A DNA stretch of 64,000 bases from Anastrepha obliqua (GCF_027943255.1 NC_072895.1:41452001-41516000), one strand, 5' to 3'. Shown: positions 46,551 through 58,345, numbered from the stretch's first letter. Notes: generated from the letters alone by a model not told the origin. Translations and numbers: made by a program.

Positions 46551-47540
46551 TTAATTTAAATCATAGCCTTTTGTTGTTACACGAGCCTTCAAACGATTTG
46601 GCCATTCAGCACGCAAGGTTTCCATGGATATTGACGTAGCTGTTCGAACCAAGGATTGTAAGAGACTCTCCAGGCAGACTCTCTTTGACAGGGCATATTC
46701 TCCAATTCTGACCACAAACTGTAGTCCCATAGATTCAGATCTGGATTTCCAGATGGTCAATCTTCTGCGGCTATGAACCCAGGAAATTTTTTTTAGTCAC
46801 TGTTGGGTGGTTTTTCCCTTATAGGCTGGAGCGGAATCTTGTTGAAGATCCAACGCTCTCCATTGAAGAGAGTACTGCTTCACCACGCCTTCTAAGACAT
46901 CTTATTGGTACACTTTTGCCGCTGTGATTACCCCTTTTCCGTAGAAATGAAGAGATGTAATGCATTTACAAGACACTCCCCATGAAACCATTACGGAGCC
47001 TGGATGGTGACCACGCTGAACTTTAGGAGAAACATTTTTTGCGTATCGAGAAGTTTTAGCATAGATTTCGTCGTTTTGCTTAATAAAAACTTCTTCATTA
47101 AAAATTTTCTCTTCTGTGAAAAGAATATTTTCATGGCCGTTGACCGCGTGCCACCGAAGAAGCATCTGTCGAGGCTAATTTTCTTTGCGCGCGTTGTCAA
47201 AAGATGGCCAGTGGAGTGACGGAAGGCTTTCATGTGGAGATCATCTCTGATTACTCTGCACATGGATATGTTCGATGCATTCATTTTCTTGGGAATGATT
47301 TTCTGCTTTCTAAGCCGATTTCTGCGAATTCTCACTTCGTTTTCTGCCTCTCACTTCAGGCATTTAGGAAAAAAGATTGCTCGTACGATGAAAAAATATT
47401 ATCAAAATATTATTGTAAGTTCTTTCAGCAAATCGTAAACCTCACTTGCACTTTTACCACATTTTGTGATGCAATCACTGCAATGCGATTTTCGTTAGTA
47501 CCCTACTCCATTGTTAGCAAGCGAAATCTGTCACTGAATA
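46551..47540 (-). mobile_element. Tc1/mariner (DD37D type) fossil
   Basis: Reading leftwards: an N-terminal HTH relic (NRIAVIASQNV, about 47480), RRNRLRKQKIIPKKMNASNI, MCRVIRDDLHMKAFRHSTGH (47335-47200), NGHENILFTEEKIFNEEVFI (first catalytic residue, Asp changed to Glu, about 47090-47145). VMVSWGVSCKCITSLHFYGK follows, then DLQQDSAPAYKGKTTQQ (second Asp, about 46830-46870). NPDLNLWDYSLW (third Asp) survives in another frame near 46720, and AEWPNRLKARVTTKGYDLN ends at 46551. Several frameshifts. The TIRs were not located. Confidence 0.8.
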
Positions 47541-48290
47541 GAGTTTAATTTATGAGTAGAAAATGCATACGAACAAAAGCAAAAATAAAGAAAATTTTTT
47601 CTGCGAATTTGTTATCGCCGTACGTATTCTAAAATTTGTCATAGAATTTATGGCAAGACTAAGTGCATAGCTTCCGGGAAGATAAAAACAATTAAGTTAA
47701 TCCGACTAATTCATGTTTTCTTATAAAAGCTTATTGGTGTCTAGAAAAAGTTGATTTTCTAACAAATGTGTAAGTAAAAAGACTTTGCTATCAATTTAGA
47801 AAAAACCACTTTGACACCAGTTGTTGCAGGAGTACACTCATGGTGAGGCCACTACTAGAGCTGGGCAGATTATCGGTATGACAACTGTCGCTTTTTAATA
47901 AATACATTCACACATTTATTTATCATTTGCTTATTTTCTATGTAAAATCTCTTGATTTTCTGTATAATCTCATAAATTAAATAAAAGTCTAGTTTTCTCA
48001 AAGGTATTTCTAACGCAGAAGCAAAGAAAATACCAACTGTTGTAAAGTCAAATATTTACATGCAGAGAATTAAATACGAAAGTTATTCTACCCATTTTCA
48101 TTTAAATCTACCCATTCTAGTCGAAATCTACCCATTTCGTTTATTCCATATCAAAACCAATTTCTTACAAATATGATATTTATTCACAAAGACAATATTT
48201 TCGCACGTAATCGACAGTTCTTTCTTTTTACTGTATCTTTACTGAATATCCAAAAATATTTTCTTTTAAAACAAAATTTGAGCACAAATA
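47541..48290. other. AT-rich spacer
   Basis: ATCTACCCATT-like strings recur three times at about 48089-48136, and nothing else was recognised. Confidence 0.4.
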
Positions 48291-48294
48291 GTTA

Positions 48295-48594
48295 TATGTA
48301 TAATTGGCACTGACACCTGTTTTTGGTGTTCGCCGAGCTCTCCCCCCTATTAGTGGCGTGCGTCTTGCTATTGTTCTTTTAATGGCGGGACCAACAATTT
48401 CAAGGCGACTCCGAACGGCAGATAGATTTATGAGGAGCTTTTTCATGGCAGAAATACGCTGGGAGATTTTTGGTATTGCCTACCCTGAGGGGGGACCGCT
48501 ATTAGAAAAAACATTTCACACGAAGACTCGAACCTTCGTTCTCTCCGAATTCTGAATGGTAGTCTCGCACTAACCCATTTCGTCTAGGGCGGTC
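48295..48594 (-). mobile_element. tRNA-like SINE copy
   Basis: On the minus strand: head ACGAAATGGGTTAGTGCGAG and CTACCATTCAGAATTCGGAG, then a B-box-like GGTTCGAGTCT, TAATAGCGGTCCCC, GCCATGAAAAAGCTCCTC, GGGAGAGCTCGGCGAACACC, and the tail CAGGTGTCAGTGCCAATTA. Nearly full length, moderately diverged. Target duplications not clear. Confidence 0.87.
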
Positions 48595-48599
48595 TTGTG

Positions 48600-50200
48600 C
48601 ATTTACTCCATTCCAAAAATTGTCGAGCATTCGTTATTATACTCAAAATTTAATGAACTCGATTTCATAAAATCTCTAAAGAAAAGTTTGAAATTTTAAA
48701 TAAAATTTATTGAATTTTTTAAACAAACTTTGAAATCTACTCTAAATTCGTTTTATTAAAGTTAAATGTATTGCCGATACTGACACACAAAATAGTTTTG
48801 TATTCCAATATCAAGTCTACAACCCATGGTTCACAAGACCTCTTTATGGCTCCATAATTTCCTACAGAAAATCAACCTAAATCCAGTGGTTATTCACATT
48901 AAAAATATTGAGATGCTTCGTCGTCCTTCTGTTGTTGTCGAAATGCTGCAAATGCACTCGATCACGAGCGGTAACGTGACCTTTGAGTGAGCAAACTTAT
49001 GTGCCATCAACCCGCATAAGAAGTCAGTAAACAAAACGTCATCAACCTGCTAAAACAGGCAGCCAAAAGGCTTTACTTGTTTCTCCCAAGATCTGGATCA
49101 CTTAGCATACCCTTTTACGAAGACCGGTGCGAGTATATTCACTCATTTTGTAGGCTTCTAGATGTATTATACCGTTGCCGAGAATACATTAGTTTTAGCA
49201 AGCGATCGCCTCCAGTCGTCGTTCTTCGCTCTCTTCCGAACGATTTTTTGCTCTCCATGAATCAGATAGCCTTAAGAAGCATATAAAAAGTTTTTGTTTA
49301 AAATCCAACCCTCAGCTGTTGCTGTTTAGTCTAAAAATTTTCAAACACTATGTAAGAATTTCCATCTTCTCACTTTGACTCACAACCTTGCTTATTATTT
49401 ATTTATTTATTTCATTCTTTCTATACTTATTATTGTTTATTAGCCAAAAGTCAGCGTGATATTTGGAACTTTCAGACTAGCTTTTAATACTTTTCCGAAT
49501 GCTCGCAACTGTATTCCTTTACTCTTTGATATTTAAGTATGCACTGCTGTGAAAAGCAAAAGTCACAACTACCATTTATCAAAAGTAGCAAATGTCCATA
49601 TCACTTGAACTTTCCTTTCATACGTACGACATGATAAAAGTTGGTGGATTGATATGAAAGCATTTGATTTCTGATTTTTTATATGCATTGTTTTTATTAT
49701 TTTGGGTAGTGAAGATTTATCTCTTCCATTTGTTTCGTGAGTCAAGTTCAATAAATACCCACACAAGCAACGTTTTAACAAAGTAAATAAACTGCGTATA
49801 TTAATTTGGAATTTCCATTGGAAATGAACTCCTATCAAAGTAAACTCAAGCGTACCTGAAACACAAAACTGTGCAAAGTCAACATTCGAAATCGATAAAT
49901 CTGTGTCAGAAAATGTTTGAATATTCTTTGCCCTATAATTGAGGTTGCATGTTAAATGAGACTATTTACTGTTCGATTATTTATTTCCACTCAACACCGC
50001 CCGCCAGTTACCCCACCTACTGCTAAAATTTTTGCGTATTGATTTACAACTGCATAAAATAGGTTCCCTGAACTTTGGTATACATTTGTCTTGAAAAAAC
50101 GTTGCTACGGTCGCTGCTCCTTGAACTCGTTGCGACGAGCAACAGAAGCAAGTAGTTGCTTTACTTTAAGTAAAATCACTCACTTATTTTTCCCTTTTTT
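48600..50200. other. unassigned non-coding stretch
   Basis: A TTTA microsatellite at about 49396-49414. No gene recognised. Confidence 0.4.
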
Positions 50201-50213
50201 TTTTTGCTTTTGA

Positions 50214-50594
50214 TTGGCAGGCATAAAAGCGGCATTGAAGTTTACTTACATTAAAAGGAGCAAGCAACCCAGCTGCTGCAGGCATTTGAACTCGAAATGG
50301 TTAACAAACTTAGCTTTGCGAATGCGGCGACGACGCTTCCTTTTTTCGCACAAAGTCAGTCAGCCACCTCGGCTGCGTCTTAGCGTAGACTACTTAAATT
50401 GCACTTTCATCGTCAATGGCTGTGGCTGTGACGGCGGCGGCGAGGACGGCGTGGCATTTCAAGAATCTGCTCTCGCTTTGTGTGATGTCGAAAGTAAGAC
50501 TGTGTATATGTGTGTGGCTTGCGTGTATGCTGAACTCAATCAAAGTCAAAAGAACCAAAGAAAAGCATATCAATTGCTTCAACAACAACAATAA
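50214..50594 (+). other. unassigned 126-codon open frame
   Basis: The longest open frame without a transposon match. It is Arg/Cys-rich (RMRRRRFLFSHKVSQPPRLR; NGCGCDGGGEDG) and ends in a CAA run giving QQQQ. Just upstream, TTTTTTTGCTTTTGATTGGCAG at about 50197-50220 looks like a 3' splice acceptor. I recognise no domain. It could be an exon or untranslated exon of a host gene, or chance in a GC-richer patch. Confidence 0.2.
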
Positions 50595-50599
50595 CAATT

Positions 50600-51366
50600 T
50601 AAATATTTAAAAGACTCAACAGCCTTTTGCCAGCTCTACGCTGCCGCTTCTATAAAGTTGGTTGTCCTTGTGTACTTTGCCAAAAATTTGTATGCCATCA
50701 TCGCTCAGCAAGAGATCACATTACAAGCACCAAAAGATTTTAAATTGTCACACAAATTGAATTATAAGCATAGTTTAACTCAATTTATCCTACTTACTTG
50801 TCTATTCATCGATTTTCCTTCAGAGGTTCCGCCCAATTTGATACAGTGGCGTAGTACATTGAAATTTAAAAAAAAATCAACGCTCGTGAATTCTTTAAAT
50901 ACTACAAATTTGAATGAAAGCGGGAAAATGGGAGCTTTAAGCTACCTGAAACCTACAACTACTTTACTAAAATAATATACTAATTAATGAGCTTAAAAAC
51001 TGAATATCAACAATATTATTAGACACTCGAATTATCATGGAAATAATCATGGAGTTCTGAGGAAAACTTTGTAGAACTCTTCTTTGTTTGTATGGAATTT
51101 TTGATCGACAATGAGTTTCCTTTTCCTTCCTTTCCTTCCAAAATATTCAAAATAGCATTCAAATACACAAAACAACAGCAACAAAAAGGGAAAAAAGTGA
51201 TAAAAAAGGAGCCGCGCTATTAATTTTTCTCGGTCTTTACGTAGGCCAATAGTCGTAGCAGCTAGTCCCTCGAGTTTTGTAATTTAACTATTAATAATTT
51301 AATTAATAATCATAATAATTTAAATAATAATAATGTGATATAATTATAAATGAATAAAACATTATA
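50600..51366. other. spacer with AAT-rich simple sequence
   Basis: AATAATTTAATTAATAATCA-type simple sequence at about 51289-51335. Nothing coding. Confidence 0.4.
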
Positions 51367-52365
51367 AATCTTCTTTCCAAAATGGCGTCTAGGTGTCAGC
51401 AGTGAATAATTCCTAGACAATTCCTTTTCTATGCCTTCTTTTAAATTTGTCGACTTGATAAAAGTCGAGAGATGTACAATTTTAGCCACGAATACAACAC
51501 ATTAAAATTGTTCACACTTACTACGAAAATGATCTTATAACGTATCCCAAGGGGTAGAAATAGGCAGCCCCCAAGGTGCATAAAAGAGAGATCTTCTCGC
51601 TATTTAAGAAGTAGGTCGTTAACAAAAAGACTAACTCGAATACCCGCCAAATAACTGAACAAACGTGGTCCTATTGCAACAAATTCATAACTGATGAGTT
51701 GTAAAGAAAACCAAGAGCAGATATATTCAGAATTGCGTCAACAATAACCGGCCATTGGCCTTTAGGAAATCATGCCAGGAAGATGGAGTGGCCGTACGCG
51801 TAGAAGCTGCAATCAAGAAGAATCTAAGGAAACACTATTTCACTATCTGTGTGAGTGCCCAGGTCTGAGTATTCTACGACATAGAGTTCTGTAAGAATGC
51901 TCGATGGTATAGTTAGCTTGAGAAAAGTATCGGAAAAGAAAATTATGTCGTGTATATTCTTTTCTGCAAGATTCATAGCAAGATGGCTCGACTCATAAAA
52001 AGGAGTTGTTCTATATGTAGTAAATCAAAATGGCATCGTTTGTACTAATTGGGTCTGAACTGTGTCACTCAGACAACACCTCTACCATCAACACCATGAA
52101 AATGATCGATCCTTAAGAACAACGCATCGCAAAATTCGCGATTGGTGGAAACAATCTTCCGAACGAGTCGACAATTCAAAGGTTGGTGGAAAAATTTCAA
52201 GAAACTCGTTCTGTCGAGCACTGAAGAAGTACCAGTAGGCGAAAAACTGGACGTACTGTTGAGAATATTGCTACTGTAGCGCAAAGTAGCGCTGCACAAC
52301 CTTCAACATGGATATATCGACGCACCCAACAATTAGGTATTCAGGAATCGACGACGACTTTTTGA
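51367..52365 (+). mobile_element. DD41D mariner 5' part, split by a LINE
   Basis: The left leader (GGCGTCTAGGTGTCAGCAGT, about 51384-51403) matches the copy at 2614. After the LINE insertion the coding part resumes: ESTIQRLVEKFQETRSVEH, GRTVENIATVAQS and TWIYRRTQQLGIQES (52155-52355). This is the helix-turn-helix N-terminus. The remainder, with all catalytic residues, is absent. Confidence 0.75.
51525..52107 (+). mobile_element. 5'-truncated LINE with 10-bp TSD
   Basis: GAAAATGATC at 51525-51534 and 52098-52107 flanks 563 bp. The insert carries the C-terminal zinc-knuckle region of an I/R1-type LINE: RRSCNQEESKETLFHYLCEC then PGLSILRHRV at about 51801-51890. It has an untranslated end CAGACAACACCTCTACCATC. 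Stops break the frame beyond the motif. Because it lies between the two halves of a DD41D element it is the younger insertion. Confidence 0.85.
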
Positions 52366-52860
52366 CAGATTTTATCTATTATCGAGTGTATGGCGGACAT
52401 TTCAATGCAGTAATTTTTAACATATTTTTGTTTAAGAGCCACATTTTGAATAAAAAATAGGGACATCTGAAAAATCAAAATTTGTACATGTCTTATTTTA
52501 AAAGAAATTATTGGCGCGTATTTTGAAATACACTTCAATTATTGAAAGTTAAGTGTGCTTAAACGAAATCTTTATTCTCACAAACTCCTTCTCACTTGCT
52601 TTTTATGTAACCCTTATAACCCTTGATTTTCTTCAGTATATTTGGGGCCATCAATGCAAAATTTAATCAAAATCGTAGTAAATCCTTAAAAATACTGTAT
52701 TGAGATTTTCAATAAGGCATACTAAAACTCTAAGGGTAGGTGTCTAACCTCAAGGCTCTTTTTTGGCCCAGCATTTACGGTCATCGATTATTTTCAATTA
52801 TTTTAAAGTGACCTATAAGGGTTTTTTTTATTCAAATATATATTTGCTCTGAATTGCAAA
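52366..52860. other. AT-rich spacer
   Basis: Nothing recognised. Confidence 0.4.
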
Positions 52861-52862
52861 TA

Positions 52863-52990
52863 GCTTTTTATGTGAGGGTTTTTCATGGCAGAAATACACT
52901 CGGAGCTCCGCCATTACCTGGCGAGTGGCGACCGCTATTAGTAAAAACCTTTTCTCATTCAAAATCCGAATACTACTGATTCGGCTGCAG
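52863..52990 (-). mobile_element. SINE fragment, head and centre
   Basis: On the minus strand: GCAGCCGAATCAGTAGTATT, TAATAGCGGTCGCC, GGAGCTCCGAGTGTATTTCT and GCCATGAAAAA. The 3' half with the tail is missing. Confidence 0.75.
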
Positions 52991-53019
52991 TGAAATATAT
53001 TTATATGTATGTGTATATA

Positions 53020-53566
53020 TAGGGTTATTCAATAGGTACGCTTCAACTTTTTTCCGATAGGGAGGGCGAACGACGCAATATTTTTTATTTTTCGCTTGCC
53101 ATTTGTAAACTTCATTAGAATACATTTCATCATGGAACGCTACACACTTGAGCAACGATTGCAAATCGTGCAAATTTTTTATGAAAATAATCGTTTTGTT
53201 GCTGCTACTTTAAGAGCATTACGGCCATTTTACGGTCCATTTAACAAGCCGTCCCGTTTTGGGGTTATGTGAAGTCATTGATCTACAGTAACAAGCCGGC
53301 GACGATTTGTGAGCTCAGAGCCAATATTGAACGCGAAATTGCTGGAATTTCGGCCGATTTATGCAAAAGAGTGGTCGAAAATTGGGTTCAACGATTGGAC
53401 TTCGTAAAACGTGCACGCGGTGGTCATGCAAAAAAAATCGAATTTCATACTTAAATGTATATGTGCAAACTCGATAATAAAAAAAAAAATTAGTTAAAAA
53501 AGTCAAACCGTTTGTGTTTTATTCAGAAAAGTCCAAAGGTTGAAGCGCTCTTACTAAAAAACCCTA
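53020..53566 (+). mobile_element. 543-bp DD41D deletion derivative
   Basis: Ends GGGTTATTCAATAGGTACGC and, on the other strand, GGGTTTTTTAGTAAGAGCGC are flanked by TA. The transposase start MERYTLEQRLQIVQIFYENN (53132) is intact. After about 40 codons the reading jumps to FWGYVKSLIYSNKPATICEL and runs to NWVQRLDFVKRARGGH and a stop at 53454. The whole catalytic core is missing. A single deletion of roughly 0.7-0.8 kb from a 1.3-kb element would explain it. Confidence 0.9.
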
Positions 53567-54240
53567 TATATCAAACTTCTGGGCTTTTAGTGCAGCACTA
53601 ATTCAAACAAAAATCAGTAAATTTCGATGCTTCCCAAAATATTACAAATGTGTACTCGTGGGGTTTGTTTGTTTGCGGGATGAGTTATATTACTATAGTT
53701 GTTCAAAAAATATATTATATAAAAAATGTTCTGTCATCTTAGGCCTTTAACTATGGAGAACGATTCAAATAGACTAAAGTGATCGACATTTTTGCGAAAA
53801 CCGAAAATGGTATGTGTATTAATTTTGATCAAATTATTCGATTCCTTACAACACCAATTAAATATTTCAGCATTAGCCAACCCTTAATGAATTGGTGGTA
53901 TGAAATGAAACATGTTTGGCTAACATTAATCAATTAGTTAACTTTTTACTGGTAAATTTGTAATAGTCCTTATGACAATTCTCTTGCAATAAATCCAATC
54001 AAACGATTCAAGTATTTTAAATTCGCTTGACATTCTTGTTTTATTTCGAACCAACATATTTTTCCCCATTTTATATAATTAAAATCATTTTCTTAATACT
54101 GGGATCCAATTGAAACTTTTAAGTACTTAAAAAAAGTCCAGATCGAATAGTGAATATCTAGAAATGTAGTAAAACCATTGAGTTATAATATCGCGCACAT
54201 ATCGATTTTCTCATGTGTGAGAAGTATTTGATGGTGTAGT
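53567..54240. other. AT-rich spacer
   Basis: Nothing recognised. Confidence 0.4.
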
Positions 54241-54244
54241 ACTA

Positions 54245-54300
54245 CTTCTTCTTAATTGGCGCGATAACCGCTTACGCGTTTTTGGCCGAGTTTAGCAAAG
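54245..54300 (-). other. LINE 3' tail shared with the SINE
   Basis: In LINE sense: CTCGGCCAAAAACGCGTAAG, then CGGTTATCGCGCCAATTA and AGAAGAAG. The SINE tail reads CTCGGCCAAACACCC, a short A-run, GGGTGTAAGCGCCAATTA. The shared blocks CTCGGCCAAA, GTAAGCG and GCCAATTA occur in the same order and at the very 3' end of both. Confidence 0.8.
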
Positions 54301-56115
54301 CGCGCCAGTCGTTTCTTTCGCGTGCTAACCGGCGCCAATTGGACACACCAAGTGAAGCCAAGTCCTTCTCCACCTCATCTTTCCAACGCAGAGGAGGCCT
54401 TGCTCTTCCTCTACTACCATCAGCTAGTACCGCATCGAATACTTTCAGAGCCGGAGCGTTTGTATCCATTCGGACGGCATGACCCAGTCAACGTAGCCGC
54501 TGGATCTTTATTCGCTCCGCTATGTCTATGTCGTCGTAAAGCTCATACAGCTCATCGTTCCATCGTCTGCGATATTCGCCGTTGCCAACGTGCAAAGGTC
54601 CAAAAATCTTACGCAGAATCTTTCTCTCGAACACTCCAAGCGTCGCTTCATCGGATGTTGTCATCGACCGCGCTTCTGCGCCATACGTAAGGATGGGCAT
54701 GATGAGAGCCTTGTAGAGTGTTAGTTTTGTTCGTCGAGAGAGGACTTTACTGTTCAATTGCCTACTTAGTCCAAAGTAGCACTTGTTGGCAAGAGGGATT
54801 CTACGTTGGATTTCAAGGCTGATATTGTTTTCGGTGTTAATGCTGGTTCCTAAATAGACGAAGTCTTTTACAACCTCGAAATTATAACTGTCTACAGTGA
54901 CGTGGGTGCCGATACGCGAGTGTGCCGACTGTTTGTTTGAAGATAGGAGGTACTTCGTTTTGTCCTCGTTCACCACCAGACCCATTTGCTTTGCCTCTTT
55001 ATCCAGTTTGGAGAAGGCAGAGCTAACAGCGCGGTTGTTAAGGCCGATGATGTCAATATCATCGGCATACGCCAACAATTGTAAGCTCTTATTAAATATT
55101 GTGCCTGAGCGATTAAGTTTTGCGGCTCGTACGATGCTCTCCAACATCAGGTTAAAGAAGCCCTACGACAGCGATTCACTCTGTCTGAAACCTCGTTTGG
55201 TATCAAACGGCTCGGAGAGGTCCTTCCCAATTCTGACAATGCTGCTGGTGTTGAGCAACGTCATCTTGCATAGCCGTATTAGTTTTGTGGGGATACCAAA
55301 TTCAGACATCGCGGCATACAACTACCTCCTTTCCGTACTGTCGAATGCAGCTTTGAAATCGACGAAAAGATGGTGTGTGTCGATTCTCCTTTCGTGGGTA
55401 TTTTCCAAGATTTGGCGTATTGTGAATATTTGGTCGATGGTAGACTTTCCAGATCTAAAGCCACACTGATAAGGTCCAATCAGTTGGTTGACTGTGGGCT
55501 TCAGTCTTTCACACAATACGCTCGCTAGAACCTTATAGGCGATATTTAGTAGACTAATCCCGCGGTAATTGGCACAAATTGCAGGATCACCCTTCTTATG
55601 GATTGGGCAGAGCACACTTAAATTCCAATCGGCAGGCATGCTTTCATCCGACCATATTCTGCATAGGAGCTGATGCATGCACCTTACCAGCTCCTCGCCG
55701 CCATGTTTGAATAGCTCAGCCGGCAGACCGTCGGCGCCCGCGGCTTTATTGTTCTTTAGCCGCGTTATCGCTATTCTCACTTCGCCATGGTCGGGTAGCG
55801 GAACGTCAATTCCGTCGTCAACGATTGGGGTATCGGGATCTTCACATTCCCTGTGACATGCGCAGCTATCTCTATTAAGTAGGTTCAAGAAGTGTTTCCT
55901 CCATAATTTAAGAATGCTCTGGATGTCGGTCACCAGATCGCCGTCTTTGTTCTTACAGGAAAACGCCCCGGCCTTGAAACCTTCTGTAAGCCGCCGAACT
56001 TTCTGGTAGAATTTTCGGGCGTTGTTCCTATTGGCCAGCATCTCAATCTCTTCGCACTCACGGCCTCTCGTTTCTTCTGTCGAATAATACGTCTCTCTTC
56101 TAAAGTCCAATATCC
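54245..56115 (-). mobile_element. RTE-like LINE, 5' truncated
   Basis: One frame is kept from 56110 down to 54272, broken only by stops at about 55322, 55166 and 54470. It encodes most of a reverse transcriptase: ARKFYQKVRRLTEGF, TRLKNNKAAGADGLPAELFK, WNLSVLCPIHKKGD, NYRGISLLNIAYKVL, QCGFRSGKSTIDQIF, HHLFVDFKAAFDS (motif A Asp), LQLLAYADDIDIIG (catalytic YADD, about 55040-55080) and DFVYLGTSINTENN. The C-terminus is GHAVRMDTNAP and NWRRLARERNDWRALL. The 3' untranslated part is only about 25-30 bases and ends AATTAAGAAGAAG, a short-tail design typical of RTE elements. The upstream endonuclease is missing. Confidence 0.9.
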
Positions 56116-57825
56116 AGTAATTTCACGTTACATGGTACCAGTGGTCTTTTTACTGGTGGCGAAAAAGTGTAACCCCTATTACTCTCACCACTATAGTAGC
56201 GGAACAGAGCGATTCAGTCACTAGTGCTGCTTCTTCTGATGGTATTTGGATTGCTTTACGCACGCTAATATGTAGCACATCGTACAGGGGCCCAGCTTCG
56301 TTTGAAGATTATGACATTTCTGTAAGTAACTAATGTTCTTGCAATTTCCTGTTAGTAAGCAACTTCGCCCTATTTGTTATCTGTAGTACGAGTACAAAGC
56401 ATTTTTATACAGCGAGTCGAGCGAATCTGACTTCCTCACTCTACTTTAGATGTTGCCAAGCAAATGTACTGAAACCGGGTTCACGGAACCAAAAAGTGGA
56501 TCAAGTATGTTGTGATGGTATCACCAGAATTCTCATTTTGTTATGAATACGTGCCCAAATGGGTGTTTAATTCCTCTTCAAATAGTGCTTAGCAGAAGTT
56601 CACAATTCTGAGTTTCTTGAATTGATTCTTATTATTACTGAGTACAGTCCATTTACAAAAACAAATCTAGAAAATAAGCTTAAAAATAGGCACAAAGAAC
56701 AAAGGTATTGAACTTGAACTGAATACAACATAATAGTTTCGCGCCCCTTCCAGTTTAAAGAAAGTCAAAGTTACTCGCCACTTGCGTAAAATCTACCACT
56801 TATCACTAATATTTTGTACCGAGCACCCCCCTTACATCATAGTAATTCAATGATCTGTATATCTGTACATGTATGTGAAAAAGAGCATTGTTAGGGGAAC
56901 GGAAGATACGCGCAGTTGACAGGTTGCGCTGTCACCGCTGAGTAAGTGCGTGAAATTGAGTGAGAAAATATTCGCCTAAGTCATCTCACAAACACTTGTG
57001 TGCACAAATACAAATACACGTATGTTTGTACACTTCGAAATAATAAATCTGCACATACATTTAACAATGACGCAATAACTCACTCGAACAAAGGCAGATT
57101 GTTGGAAAAATGATGAATAGGACGTCATTTCAAAATTGTTTGATTCGCGCGGTGACGCACTGTAAAGAAAAAAAGAAGCAGAGAATGTAAAAAAAGACCA
57201 GTTACCTGCTCTTGATATTTAAGGAATTAACAATGAGTAACGTGAGTATTTCAAATACATACACTCCCATATATATTTATGCACAAATTTTCAAAGTAAA
57301 TAAACGACCTTTCAACTTCTCAACTTTCAGTATTCGAAGAAGTAAATAAATTCTCTACACTTACAATCGATCGCTGACAGCGCACACCACGATATGCTCC
57401 TCGCTAAACTTTCGTCCTTATGGCTCACATAAACTTAAAATTTAAGAGCAAAATTGTGTCATGCACATCTTGTAGTTAGTATGTAAGCGCATGGCGAAAA
57501 TGCAGTCAAGGTCGTTATTTCTATATTTTGGTAGAGTGCAGCCGTTGTAGCTGATTGAGTTTGTGCGTAACCCAACATTGGGTTGGTGGCAGGTTCGCTG
57601 GCCATTGTACACATGCAACGAAGAAACAATTCTATCTACTAATAGCAGCAACAGGCAGTGGCCGACTTCCGAGTATCTTTCTGCCAGGCAAAATTCCTCT
57701 GTCCTTTCGTGGTGGAATAAAACGGCATTAAATAACAATAGCACAAAGACTTTTTGGCAAGTTTTGACAATTTATTTGATTCCCATTTAATTTTAATAAT
57801 TTCAGGCACTCGTTATATGGAGTAA
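56116..57825. other. unassigned stretch
   Basis: No element recognised. An open frame at 57442-57744 on the minus strand and one at 57563-57790 on the plus strand have no known motif. Confidence 0.4.
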
Positions 57826-57829
57826 CTGC

Positions 57830-58190
57830 AGAAGATCGCCAGAACAAAAATTGTGAAAAATCAATGCGATTTTTGAGCTACTTCACACTTGCACTTTATT
57901 ACACCAAAACTCAATGGGCTACAAAACTGAATACCTGAAATTTTTCAAAAAAATCAGGTTTAAAAGTGGGAAATTTTATGACTTTTTTCTAATTTGCACA
58001 AACTTTGAAATTTCGATTTATTTGGTTTTTTTTAGTAGAGCGAACTGTGTTTTCATAAAAAAATCAACTCAATGGGCTACAAAACTGAATAACAGAAATT
58101 TTTCAAAAAAGTCAGGTTGAAAAGTGGGAAATTTTATAAATTTTTTTCTAATTTGCACAAACTTTGAAACTTCGAGTAGTCAAAATTTAT
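57830..58190 (+). repeat. AT-rich dispersed repeat with internal duplication
   Basis: CAATGGGCTACAAAACTGAA at 57912 and again at 58071 opens two similar blocks of about 105 bp (each with AAAGTGGGAAATTTTAT and CTAATTTGCACAAACTTTGA), about 159 bp apart. The left part GCGATTTTTGAGCTACTTCA and CTTTATTACACC is shared with the copies at 15.8 and 25.6 kb. Reference copy of the family. Confidence 0.7.
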
Positions 58191-58230
58191 CAATGAACCT
58201 AAGTGTTATAGTTGTTTAATGCAGTGAAGT

Positions 58231-58345
58231 TCACTCCATTTTTAGGACAACCTCAATTTTGTTTTTTAGAACACATCGCAAATTAAAGGAGAAGATCGGC
58301 CAACCAATGCAGCCATGTAAAGACGTATGCGTCAATGCAATATTC
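58231..58345 (+). mobile_element. SINE 3' fragment, very diverged
   Basis: CTCCATTTTTAGGACAACCT, AACACATCGCAAATTAAAGG, AGATCGGCCAACCAATG and GACGTATGCGTCAATG align in order with the SINE 3' third. This appears to be the most eroded copy. Confidence 0.6.

Noticed and set aside
54282..55469. Plus-strand open frames of 66, 122 and 190 codons
   Set aside because: Antisense to the LINE reverse transcriptase, whose minus-strand frame carries all the motifs.
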